Shown: in pieces, positions 28,200 to 41,100 of the stretch
Position numbering within the stretch: the first letter of the stretch is position 1
Layout of the letters: every line of letters begins with the position of its first letter
Assembly: GCF_037975245.1 (NCBI RefSeq)
Contig: NC_092576.1
Span: forward strand, 14,522,111 to 14,586,110
Length of the DNA stretch: 64,000 nt
Direction: 5' to 3'
Source of the DNA: Apostichopus japonicus
Lineage: Eukaryota; Echinodermata; Holothuroidea; Aspidochirotida; Stichopodidae
Program-made: the position numbers and the translations under genes
Notes under the pieces: generated by a model
What the model saw: only the letters and a program-made list of their open reading frames with translations
What the model was told of the DNA's origin: nothing
The model's database searches: none

Positions 28200-30907
28200 T
28201 TAAAGGAAAAGGAAATCTTACTTAAGAAATATAAAGAAGAAAAATGACTTAAAACAATATATACTTAGAATCTGATACAGCTTTCCTCAATTAAGTTAAA
28301 ACGTGAGCCGTTACATAGCAATGGAAGGAAATTTGCAATATTGGACACTACGGTGGTTTAATAGGGAAATCCCCTGTGTAACACTAATTGCTTCAACTGT
28401 TCTGTATTTGCAAACGTTTTATTATTTTTTTTTTAAAGTAAACAACGTCGTAATGCATTTTATCAAGGTGACCTGTTATATATTAACTGCAATTAACCTG
28501 GTCAAGGAGTTTCCTCTCAGGAGGACTGGTCCACCGTCGAAAACAAGTCAACACTTGGTTGTCAAATGAGACTTGTGCAATGCAGTACGGTGGCGTTGAG
28601 AAGAGGTCGAGAGAAGGTGGCGTGGATGCTGTCTTATACCAACACCTCTACCATTGTCGTGGAGAAACGTTCCAGTGTATGGATTCTTTAATCAGTCGGG
28701 GAAAATGCACATTTTGAGCAAATTTAGAGGCCTATGGCACGCGTTCATTCTATTTATGAATCCTCTCCCCTTCTTCCTGGCTGTCCTCTCACGCACCAAA
28801 TCTTCATCAGCAAACCAAATTTAAAACTGTCAATAATCATTTTCACTCTCCATTTTCAAGAATCACAAATGTTCATGTGACAGAGGGAGAGCACATTTCT
28901 ATGGCAATAATATCACTGAGGAATTCACCTACATTGAGGATGAACCCCCTACCCCAACCTGCAAATTGTAGCATTTTGTTAACGTAATATGACCCAAACA
29001 TGGGAAATAAAGACGTGTGTGATAGTGTGTCAGTTTTGTTTCTCTGCAGCCAACTTTGGGAGGGAAGGTACAAAAAGGTAACATCATATTTCCCTCACGC
29101 ACCTGCCTTCTTGCCTTTAGAGCCACCGTTAGCAGTCAATTTATTGTCAGCACTACCGAAGTGTACTTCCTCGTTCTGACGCTGAACCTACAAATGTGTA
29201 CGGTCTACTGATAAAGGGAGAAAGCACTTATAACCTCCAAGCACAAAAAAGAAATTAAATATTGAGTAACGTGCAGCGTTGTAGGCTTAATGAGTAATTA
29301 TTCTTGAGCAAAGTCAAGTCTATATACGGTGTTTCTTGACCAGTGTAGCGACGGGACAGATTTTACATGATGTCACCCTGAACAGGAGAAGCAAAGCTGG
29401 GGTACCTTATCCAACTGATTTGAATCACTCTTATGATCCGTTTAAATGAGAACTGTTTAAATATGTAGAATATTTTAATCACACCAGATTAAACAGCTGC
29501 GTTCGAGCAAGTGTATGGGGTGCTACCCCCCTCCCCCCGAGCTAAATTAAATAAAATAGGGTGAAATGGTGCAGGTTCTTCTGAGGCATAGTAGACTATA
29601 AATTAGATCAACAGACGAGGGCCTGCTACCAGTTTTATTTTTGTGGGTTGAAGGGGATGTCATGTCGTGCTATTATAGCGCAGATTCTACACATCGTCTC
29701 AGTTGAAAGCTGCAGTAGCTGCAGCTCGATACGTGTTTGGAAGGCTACAGTTAACTGGAATGCTCACACAGTCACTCCAATGACAGCAAGCGGACAAGCA
29801 GAACTCATAGAAACCAAACTTTTTCATGATATCTTACTAGCTAATAATACCAAGTTGCGATGAGGTCATCCATTAAACCTAAATACAGTTTTGCATTCTG
29901 GTTAAAAGATATTTCAAAGCCAGCTTTGCCGTTAAAAAGTAGTCAAGAACACAACACTAGCGGTAAAAGCAATCTTTAGATTTTCCAAATTATTTGATTT
30001 GTTGTGACAAATGTAACTTGTTGACGCCGTTCAAAGCTTAAAAATGTGGTACAGAATGGGATAGCAGTGACGTGCACAATCGTCAAAGTCATGTCCCTTC
30101 AACGCTTCCGTACACTGTCGATATGAGGTAATTCGATATAACTCTACAAATAGCACTTAATTGAGTGACACTTTACATAGATGACAAAGGGGAGAGCAGA
30201 ATACCAGTTGCAGACAAATACACTATTGTACCGTGTGGTCTCCTGAAGAATTGTTTACAGTGACTAAGGTTGTTCGTAACGGTACGTTTTTCATATTATT
30301 TTCATGAGACATCGGGCTATCATCTTAGTCATCGCCAGAGACAAACATGAAATCATCCCAAAAGCTTATAAAAGGTTCATTATAGAATTGTGGTGTTTCA
30401 CTTAGCCTAAGGCACAATATCCACTTGAAAATGCCTATCGTGGGTTACAACAGGGGTATGATGACAAATGTTCATTTTAACGGATAATCTCAGACTGACG
30501 ATCTCTCAGATTTTGCTCTTTTGCTCTTGATCAAAAGCTAGCTTAGCAAGACCCTCATGTTTACGGTTGTATGTAAGTTTATAATATACTGTAACTTTCC
30601 CTACAGTCGGAGGATGTAACACAAAGAGGATCAGTATGCTTAAAACGATCATTTTAATTCATGTTCGGCCAGAATATCCGCAGAAAGATGAAGCACTAAA
30701 TTACAACTATGTTAAAGCATCTCTTTGGCCACACACTTTTCCATCGATTGTCAGCCAACAAAATATCACTTTAAGAACGATGACAGTAAAATGTCAAGCA
30801 ATTGATACAATTTATGACTGGCTGCTTACTGTAAGCTTATATTAAACTAAGCACAATCTAGTTATATGTAAGATTTTATTATTTTTACCTGTTTTTCTTT
30901 CTTTCAG
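28200..30907. other. Upstream region of the receptor gene; no feature recognised
   Basis: No CpG-island-like block, clear core promoter or earlier exon could be assigned. The transcription start should lie here, since 30907 is an acceptor site. Confidence 0.4.
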
Positions 30908-31014
30908 TGTGCACAAATATCTATAGGCCGAAGGAAAGATGACTTGCAAAGTATATTTTATTGTTGTGACAACCTTGCTTCAGTTCCATTGTCTCCTAAT
31001 TGATGGGCAAAATG
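30908..31014 (+). CDS. Exon with translation start and signal peptide of the Tie/PTP receptor
   Basis: A polypyrimidine tract and CAG acceptor end at 30907, so the 5' leader probably contains an upstream non-coding exon that I could not place. The ATG is at 30939. The first 24 residues are a typical signal peptide: short polar start, then a hydrophobic core ([15 protein letters not shown]) and a small polar cleavage region. The donor GTAATA follows base 31014, leaving phase 1, which joins the exon at 33638 to give Asn-Glu-Pro. No other ATG nearby offers a signal peptide in a compatible frame. Confidence 0.8.
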
Positions 31015-33540
31015 GTAATATAGCACCATCTCTTTTTACCTTCCATTAAGAAATAATTTATGACCCCCCTCATTCTCCCCTTGTTCCCTTCACCCCCCCC
31101 ATCACTCCTCTTCTCACAGCTCTCTTCCACCCCTTTTTTCTCCACACCTTTCTGTGTTTGTCCTTCTCCAGTTTATTCTCTTCCCCGTTCCTTTAATCCT
31201 CCCTTTGTCCCTCCACTGTTGATCTCCCTCCTACCTCTCCTCTTCCCCTGTTGCTTTCTTCTCTCCATCCCTTGTCTACTTATAATCCCCTTACATGTAT
31301 CTCATTGTGTTCACTGTGCTCATTAACCTGTCTTTATTCTGGGCGTGTTTTTGTCCCTTCTGTTACTGTTACTTGTCATTTAGCCTCTGAAAAAGATCCT
31401 GCTAGGATCGAAACGTCAAGCCAACTTACTTTTACACAAGAAATAATTTAATCAGAGTAACTAAAATAAACGATGTAATATATGTGCAATGAGTACTTGT
31501 TTATCTAATAATGCTGGCCAAATAATGTGAGTTAATTGTTTACAATTCATTTCACCCCTCTTCCGCAAAGAAATCTCAGAGCCATACATCCTCTTCTATT
31601 CAGTTCCAATTTGAATTGAAGCGGTCTGTACATGTCCCCCAATCTGTTTGTCTATAGCAGCTATAATCTCACAAATGCGCTCTAATCAAGAAACAAAACT
31701 ACCATCATCAACAACCACAGTTGTTAATGTTTTAAGAGTGTATCATCTTTTTTTCGAATACATTAAAATGATGTGGTGTACAGTATTCCTTAACATGGAT
31801 AAACAAAAATGGCATATAACGGTTTTCCTATATGCTGAGTGAATAAATTTGATCAATGGTTTTGTCCCTGAAATATTCTCGGTTTTTTTCTCTCAATAAT
31901 TTCCAACACAGGTAAGAAGAAATACCCTAGGAAATTTGATTGCCTGATGAAATGATACCCAAAAATTGTTAATATCTTAGAGAGAATGATATACTATAAT
32001 ATCAAGAGCCTAGATATGTTTTGTTTTTCAGGAAGCTTAATGTATTATTTCCTTTCAATGACAGTTTACATGTTATCTCTCAATAGAACCATTAAAGATG
32101 ACTTTCCTTGGTGTAAAGCATTTTGAGTTTGAAAATAGTAACATACACTATCAGTTTCACCTTAGCGAACTCGATAATATTGCAGCGACTGCCCAAGTAA
32201 AGCCTTTCATGACTTTTCAATCAGCTATGTTTGCGAGTTCGTGTGTTGCACATGTTTTGTTCATGTACAAATCATATTACAGTATGTGAGCAATTTAATT
32301 TACAACTAAATTCACCTCTTATTCTTAAAGAAAACTCAGGGCTAGAACCTTCTCTTCAGTGCTTTTTTTTTTATTTGAAATGTTTTTCTTCGATTACCCT
32401 TTTTTCCCTTCTTCTCTGGTAGCTAGGAACTCATGAATGTAATTTATACTAGAAAGAAAAAGTATAACTTTCATCAGTAACTTTGTGGTGCTATGTTTTA
32501 CAGAAATTCAAACCCTGAGATCATATAATAACGGTGAGCTGTACATTTTTCAATAACGGGGAAATTCAACATCCTGTTTCACAGTTTGTATATCTTCATG
32601 GGACAGATAGCTCAGTGTTCTGTTTCTACTGTACATTTGCATGAGACCTTCACCATTCAACTATCTTGCACTGTACAGTGTACATCTTGATATTTATTTC
32701 TGGACTTTGAACAATCTATACATCTTATCCTAATGGGTTTTATTTTATTGTATACATTTAACAAGTTCTGTCCTATGTACGCTAAGTGGAAGAACTTTGA
32801 TAATTGGTGTATACTTATTTCCTTAACCTTTAGCAATGCAGTGTATGCACTATTAAATTTGAATAACGGGTCTTGTCTCAACTTTAAGAGGAAGCAAGTT
32901 TATGCTTTATAGAGACTACAACAGATTGCTAGCTTCCTTATGCCTGTCTAAATCAAAGGTTACAGTCATATTGGTAATTTGAAACAATTCTTTTGTAAAC
33001 AAATAAAGCTTTGAGACTTCTGTGTACGTCAAGCTTCTGAAACAATGTGCAGCATTGTATTAACTGGTAACAACAGTGCTACGTATTCTTTCTATCTTCC
33101 CTTTTGGAAAGAAAGAAAAACAATTTCGAAATTTATTCAATCTGTTTTGCCTTTTCTATGCACTTTGCTGAAACTGAAGAATTGTACCAACTTCATTTAT
33201 TTAGGAATAGAAGGAAAGAAATGGTATTTAATGATGACTTTAGGTACTAAATTAATTTAGATATTTTGTAGACCATTAAAAACACTGATGTCAATCTATT
33301 TTGTATTTCTGTATGAATATATATCTACATACAGAAATACAACATAGATTGACATCAGTGTTTTTAATGGTCTACAAAATATCTAAATTAATTTAGTACC
33401 TAAAGTCATCATTTAATACCATTGCTTCCCTTCTATTCCTAACTAAATGAAGTTGGTACAATATATATCTACATATCTATATATATATATATCTTTATAT
33501 ATATATATATATATACATCTATATACATCTATATACATCT

Positions 33541-33593
<53 letters not shown>

Positions 33594-36500
33594 TATCTAT
33601 CTATACATTATTACAGTTACATGTTATCTCTCAATAGAACCAGTACAGATGACTTTCCTTGGTGTAAAGCCCTTTGAGTCTGAACATAGTGGCCCACAAT
33701 ATAATTGTTACCTTAGCGAATTCGATAATATTGCAGCGACTGCCCATGTAGAGTCTTTCAGGACTGTTTGGACAAGGAATGATGATGATGAAAATGTAGA
33801 TCCACCAGCTCCAGTCTGGATTGTTGGTGCTTCCTATAAAAGATGGAAGGTAACATTGAATAATAATGGAAATAATGATGCCTTTGGAGTGTTTGGATGT
33901 GAAGCTGCGTTAGATGGAAAGATCAGTACATCGATATCAGGGATATTTATGAGATCAGATGGTGAGTTGTACTCACAGCTGTAGTTATAGGCCTGTCATA
34001 CATTATATAATAATACGTTATCACAGGTGGTGAGTTACTCCCAGCTGTAGTTATAGGCCTGGCATACATTATATAATAATACTACGTTATCACAGGTGGT
34101 ATGATAATTATATGTAGACATATAACTGCAACGTGTTTAGAATAGGTTACATAATGTGAGCTAATGACTTTACGAGTCTCATTGTTAAAGTGCATATACC
34201 GCACATGCATATTTAAAAATGTATTTCCTGACAAGAAAATTGTATTGGCGAGCACTGTTCAAGCTGTGAGGAAAAAGTGCTTGAAGCAATAACATAAAAC
34301 AAATATTGTTTCTATCATACTGTTATTAAGGTTAGTCACTAGTACTGTTAATGAAAGTCTGGGCGATTGTGGTACTGTACATACCATGTGTCTTTAATTA
34401 CAATGCAGTAATGTAACTGCGAATGTCAACTTTAATATGTACGGAGACAGACAATATTTGCTTGAAATACCAAATGACTTATAAACTCCTATGCCACCCG
34501 ATACTCATAGCTAGTACAGTAACTAGTGTTCATGTTCCACAACCGTGCATCGGTAAATACTGCGCTGTGTTCGCAACACGGTAATATTTGTTACATTTGG
34601 CACAGTAATAACTGCAAAGCTGTTACACGTTGAACTACGAGACCGAAAACTGAAAATTTGCAGTAATTAAAAAAATAATAATATATTTTTTTTAAACTTT
34701 AAAATTTAAAAATTTGATTTTAGATTTTTATATTTGCAGTAAGAAAAAACTTGCAGTAATTACTGTGCCACCTGTAACACATGTTACCGTATTACAAACA
34801 TAGCGCAGTAGTTACGATGCACGGCTGTGGAACATGAACAGTAGTTACTGTAATAGCTATGAGTATTGGCTGCCTATGCGCAAAATTTGAAACACTATAA
34901 CATCAGCATTTTCTTAGACCCTTTAATGTGATTCCGTACATTAGATCCCTTTGTGGAGTCAGCGTGTTAATATCCAGGGGAATCCAAACATATAAACTTA
35001 GCTCATTTTGTATCATAATATTAACAGTTGTTGTGAAGTTTTATTGGATATTGTTATGTAGAATTAAGATGTTTGAGGCATTAATGTTGGCATGGAGATA
35101 TTAACTGCTGACAATTAAACTTATTGTAACAAATATCCTCGTTAAGAGTTTGTTAAGTTCAATAGAGTATTTAATACAATATAGATTTTTCACCAAGCCA
35201 ATATAACTCATGGTTTGTTACAACATCCTTGATTTCAGCTGATATTGTACCCAGTGATGAGTTGATCTCAGTAACGGTTAATGCTGGCGATACAGGTGTA
35301 AGCATTGGTATGAAGAGCACCGGATCAAAGAATGTTGCAGATTTCAGATGGTTGAAGGATAATGTAAGGAACAATGCTATTAGTGGACAGGATACTTGGA
35401 GTATCAGTGGACAAGTTGAGGTAGATGATGCTGGTGTCTATGAGTGTCATATCCACAATGAGAGGAGTGGAGCAAAACAAGGTCTAAAACTGTTGATAGT
35501 AAGAGGTTTGTAACTTTTCCAGTACATTGATGAACTGTTCTGCTGAGATTTGATCGGTTAAATTTCAAAACGGTTATTGTGCTGGACACGAATTTTGTTG
35601 TGGCTTATGACACCTTAACGAATATCAATGTTATGTAAATCAGTTAATACCCTCTATTGAACAATGATACAATATTAACTGATCACTGGTGTAAATCAAT
35701 TTTAAATTAACATACAGCAACAGAGAATGTATACATGTTATGCTGACCGAAGTTGATCTAAATTGTTATTCACTAATTTGAAATAGTTACGATATATCCT
35801 TGTGAGTGAATATTGATAATATTTAAAAGAAGGTGAAAATTATCCTTGACTAAAGGTAAATTTTTACAATATGTAAAAAATGTGACATGTGAACATTGCA
35901 GTTGAAATCACTGCTAGTGTTTATGTTTATTTTTTTAATATATTTTTTTTATATTCTTTCCCCACAATACTGCCATAGATGTTTCTATAGTATTTCCATT
36001 TTGAAGCGGTTGTTCTTCTTGTACGAAATAAGTATCGCTACTCCAAGGATATCAAGCGTGAATAAAAAATTCACAAACGTAAAAATTATATTATCAGGTG
36101 TGAAAGTGCGACCAAAAATGAAATCTTTGAAAGACTATTTAGTATGTTTACTCACTGTTGTCACTACGGCACAGCTTTTAATATAAAAAAAATAGATCGG
36201 CGAGGCACTTTAAAAAATAGATCATGAAATAGGGTTTCCCAGTGCAAACTATAATCTAATTATCCAGGTTATTTCAATAAGCGTAGCTATGTTAGGCACC
36301 ATGGGTGGTATATTCATTCATTCAAAATTAGTACAGTTCAATATTTTCATGTTTTAATTGTCTTTGTAATTGTACTATTACAATCACCGTACCAATATCA
36401 GAATTATATTAACACGAAGCTTGATTTGATGATAGAAGATATCTACAGCTCTGTCCTATGTATCTAGATATTTCAGTGTGCAGAAAATACTAGTATAAGT

Positions 36501-38117
36501 CAAATAGATTTTACTTTGGCAGCATATTTCGTTAATATTTTTTTTCGGTCACACTTTACACTCACAATGCGCACCTGTGTATGATCTCTTTCTAACACTA
36601 GCTTGTCCAGCTAATCGATGGGGTCCGGATGCTTGTGATGGTATATGTGATAACTGCTATAACGGAGGCATTTGTGATGAGAACAGTGGAAAATGCATTT
36701 GTGCTCCTGGGTTCAAAGGAACAAATTGTGAAGAAGGTAACAATTTTCTCCATGTTTACTATGTTGGGATATATATATTCATTTATATTAATGTACATAT
36801 GTTTAAATGGACACCAGTCTGTTGAGAAATTTAAAAATTCAAGTGTATGCCCTTGGAAAAATTACTTGTGAGACTTGAGAAGCTCCCTTTAAAATTTCCT
36901 ATAAAGTTATAGCCTTGTGAGTAACAACATGAAATTTGTTATTTATCTTGTGTTTGTATATGATGCACCCATTACATACTGTCATAAAGCAATAAACTTA
37001 AAAACAATTGTAAAATAAATTCAATATACTTCCAGGGCATTTTAATGATCAAACAAGATTGATGCTTATGACATTATTTGAAGACTTGAAGTTGATAATT
37101 TTGAGATTAGATTCAGAAAAAGAACAGCATTAATTCATTCACCTAAATCATCAAAGTTAGTTTGCGCTGAATCTCAGTGAAATTATAATAAGTAATGGAT
37201 ACCAACTTTATTGATCAGGCCTATTAAAAGAGCTTACCGATAAAGTGTATGAAAAAGTGTGTTCAACCATAGTTGATATCTTTCAACAGTTTTTAATCAT
37301 GCTGATAACTCTGAGATTAATAGACTCATTACATGGTACTTTTAAATACAGTACACACTGTTAATACTTGTAATAATAAACCCCTGCAATGGACCAACTT
37401 TAAATCTTCGAATATGGTACTTGGTGTATTGACCTTGGCGAACACGCAGCCTCCTATTTAAGTGCTAACCAATGAATTAAGTGAAAGCTATTCACATCTG
37501 CAGAACTCGCCCATTTCAAACAACAATGATTACGAATTGATTATGACATGAATAGAGTCAAGCGATTCACTGTCTTTGTTTTTAAGCATGTGGGCCTAAC
37601 CGATTTGGAGAAACGTGTGACAAGGGATGTTCTACAAAGGGGAATGAATGCGACAGATTCCTATTTTGCCTTGCTCATCCCTATGGATGTAGCTGTAACA
37701 CAGGATTTAAGGGGTTAGACTGTTTTGAAGGTACAGTTTTACTTTCCTTTCTTTTACTTTGTACTGTTCACAGAGATCAATGGATGGACAATCATATATT
37801 CTGTAATTGATATTCCACAATTGCCAAGCAACACATAAAATGCAACATCTCTACCTAAAACCAGCTATTGATACATTATTATTCAAAACATTAAACATAT
37901 TTTTAGAAGCGAATGAAATATAATACACTCTGATGAACGCAGTAATTTAGGGTACGGCTCTATATCATTGAGAAACTAACCACCAGTTTATTTTTACCGA
38001 CTGGGTAAGCAAAAAGAAGACGTGTTATTTTAATTTGGCAAAGATACCATATTGTTGCTAGATATAAATTTATAACTATATATATATAACTATATATATA
38101 AAGATAACTATATATAA

Positions 38118-38163
<46 letters not shown>

Positions 38164-41100
38164 TTGAAGATGTACTTAATGACTTCACTCCATGGTGAGT
38201 TACATCAGCTTTGGTTTCATCACACCTTTGGATTGTTCTGTTCTGGTATTGTGTTTTACACTGAGATATGAATATACCTAATATAAATATAGTTTACTTT
38301 TCAATCAGAATGTGATTCGGGAACCTATGGAGCCAGCTGCCTACAGACCTGTCACTGCCAGTCTGGCCAGTGTAACAGATATACAGGAGTGTGTACAGGA
38401 TTACCACCAGACTGTAGTAGTGGATGGACAGGGACTAATTGCCAAGGTAAATGTTTTTTCTTGAAATGATATTTTGTCCTAATAGAGCATTTCATAAAGT
38501 ATTAAAATAAAGTTACTTACTCTGATTCCATGTCTTCTTCAGCTTAATTTACATAGCAATACAGGTGAATCCTCTGTATCATAAAAATGTGTCGTAGGAT
38601 CATATAGAAACTGCTGCGTACAGAGCTCTTAAAGGTCCATCTGATCAATTTGCAGAAAAATCAGTTTGTATGGAATAGACAGGGTGTACTTGTCTGATCG
38701 TAGTATCTTAGCTCCTGTACATTACAAAAGTACAGTGAATTAGTGAACGCCCCTCCCCCAGTATGGCGAGAGTAAAAAAATAGTCAAAAATCAAATATTA
38801 AGACCCTTTTTGTTGCCACTGTCAGAAAATATATACTCACTTCGATATGAGATATCGCCAAAAATGCACTAGAGTGAAAAAAATAAAAGACTGTTCAGGT
38901 TGCATGAAAAAGTAATATATTGTTCCTGAATGTTGTTAACTGTACGGATGTACTGTATGTATTTTAGATCTCCTGCAAGCAGGAACTCGCGAAGAAGCCA
39001 TCATTGGCTTATCAAAGCCTCAAGCTGACCGAAGTCAGTCTCTTAAATTCATATTTAATGTCCGTGATTATGAATTGTCAATTGTCAACAACTCTGTAAC
39101 TGGACGACATACATTAAACTTTGAGTGACTCGAACTGGGACCTTATGATTGGAAGGCACCGGTGTTAACCACTGAGCTAACACTCCTTCTGACATTAACA
39201 CTCCACTGAGCTAGCACTTCCTAACACTCCTGTCACCTAATGACTAGATTTTACCCTGGGAGGGTGGGGGGGGGGGGGTGGTCAAGGTGGTTTATCGGGT
39301 ATTATCTATTTCGTACTGTTTTTCAATGAATAAATGAATACATCTCTTAATATTCGTGGGTTGGGTTTTAAATTTGAATGTTCTTACCAATATAGAGTTC
39401 TTCTGTCATGAACACAATATGAAACTTTTAGCCAAGTTTCTGAACAGAATGCAGATTAGGTCTTAGAATATTAGCTGAACCTGTGGAAGAACGTGATGAG
39501 GTAGAAGAAGAAGAAAAAGGATAAACTAATATAAAAATTAATAAATGAGATTTAAAGGAAATAAGCATTTGTATATACGGTACAGTATGTATTACCTATA
39601 GACATACGTCGGTTTATGTAGAGATGCATGTCGTAAAGATTGGTCTCCATAAGAATTTACACAACTAACCATAACATAAAAGCAATTCTCCAACTTCAAA
39701 TGCATTTTGAAAAAAAATTGTTTTTATTCTTGTAGTTCCTGATGTTTGTTCTACTGACTATTATGGATCAACCTGCACTGGTAAATGTCACTGCATGGGG
39801 AATGTTGCATGTGATAAGATAACGGGAGAATGTCCAAACCGAAATTGTGCTCCAGGCTATGAAGTTCACATGGGAGAACAGAACTGTGCAGGTATGGCTT
39901 GAGCCTGGACTGGGAATTGTGTGAATAATTAGATGTCAGATGGAAAAGCCACATAAAATATCAGTTTTATTCTCAAAATAATATCCATTTTCTCTCTCAT
40001 CTTTTGCATAAGTTATACATTTTGGAACGTAATTCATCGATATAACCAGAGTGTGTCAAAAATTACCGTACTTTGAAAAGAATGATATGAGCATGGAGAT
40101 GTGTTTATTTAATCTATATCCAAGCAGTTTCCATTTATAAAAAGTACTGTGCATTGTTTAAACCCTAATGGTTAACGACCCTCCCTCGCCCCTTCCCTCT
40201 CCACCTACTCCTCCCAATACGATCAAAAATTAGTCACCAAAATCAAACATTTATAAGTTTTTCCATTGCCACTGTAAGAAAAGTTTTACTCACTGGGACA
40301 TTTGATATCGCAAAAAATGCACTAGATTATAAATTAATTTTAAGGCGGCAGCTGAGACTGGTCAGGTTGCACGAATAGTTAATATATAGTTGTTAAAGGT
40401 TTTTAACTGTCACCTATATAATTTATACAAAATATTACCCCTTTGGACACATTAAATTCAGTAAATTTATGTGGATTGATAGCTTTTGACCACTTTTCTC
40501 AGAAGAGAGAGATCGCTATCATATCATTAAATCGTAATTTCTCTTTCATGGAAATCAAACATGATTTTTTCCCACCATCTCATGACTAGGTTGTCAGTTG
40601 GAGAGGAGGGAGGGGGGGGGGGGGACAAGGTGGTTCATTGAGCTTTATCTTAAGTTCTCTTGGTGTTCCAACTAATTTAATTTTTATGATACTACACATG
40701 TTGGAACATGTTATGCTGTCGCCCTGGTACCACTTCCCTTCTCTAACATTTTGACATTTGTTCATGTTCCAGTATTTTGTGAAGGTTTAAATGTTTTTGC
40801 CAGTTAGTCAAATTTCAATTTTTGTAAAGACTAGCCACAGTGGACTGTATCTCAAAATCTTATTTCTGGTATCCCTTTCAACTGTTTCATTTTTTATTAT
40901 ACCTCAGGTCTATCACGACAAGTTCTTTGTATGGAGTACTTGAGGACTTGTCTAAGAAACAATTCAAACTTTGAGTTTAAACAAAAGACAATGGAATCCT
41001 CACAGTACAAAAGAAATATACTTCGTATTGTTTTCATTGAATAAAAATATCTTAAATATGCGTAGATTGGGTTCTAACTTTTCATGTTTTGATCAATATA

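Noticed and set aside
36577-36871. ORFs that extend EGF exon 4 into the intron
   Set aside because: The frame continues past a clean GAAG/GTAACA donor into non-conserved sequence; the spliced exon is the better reading.
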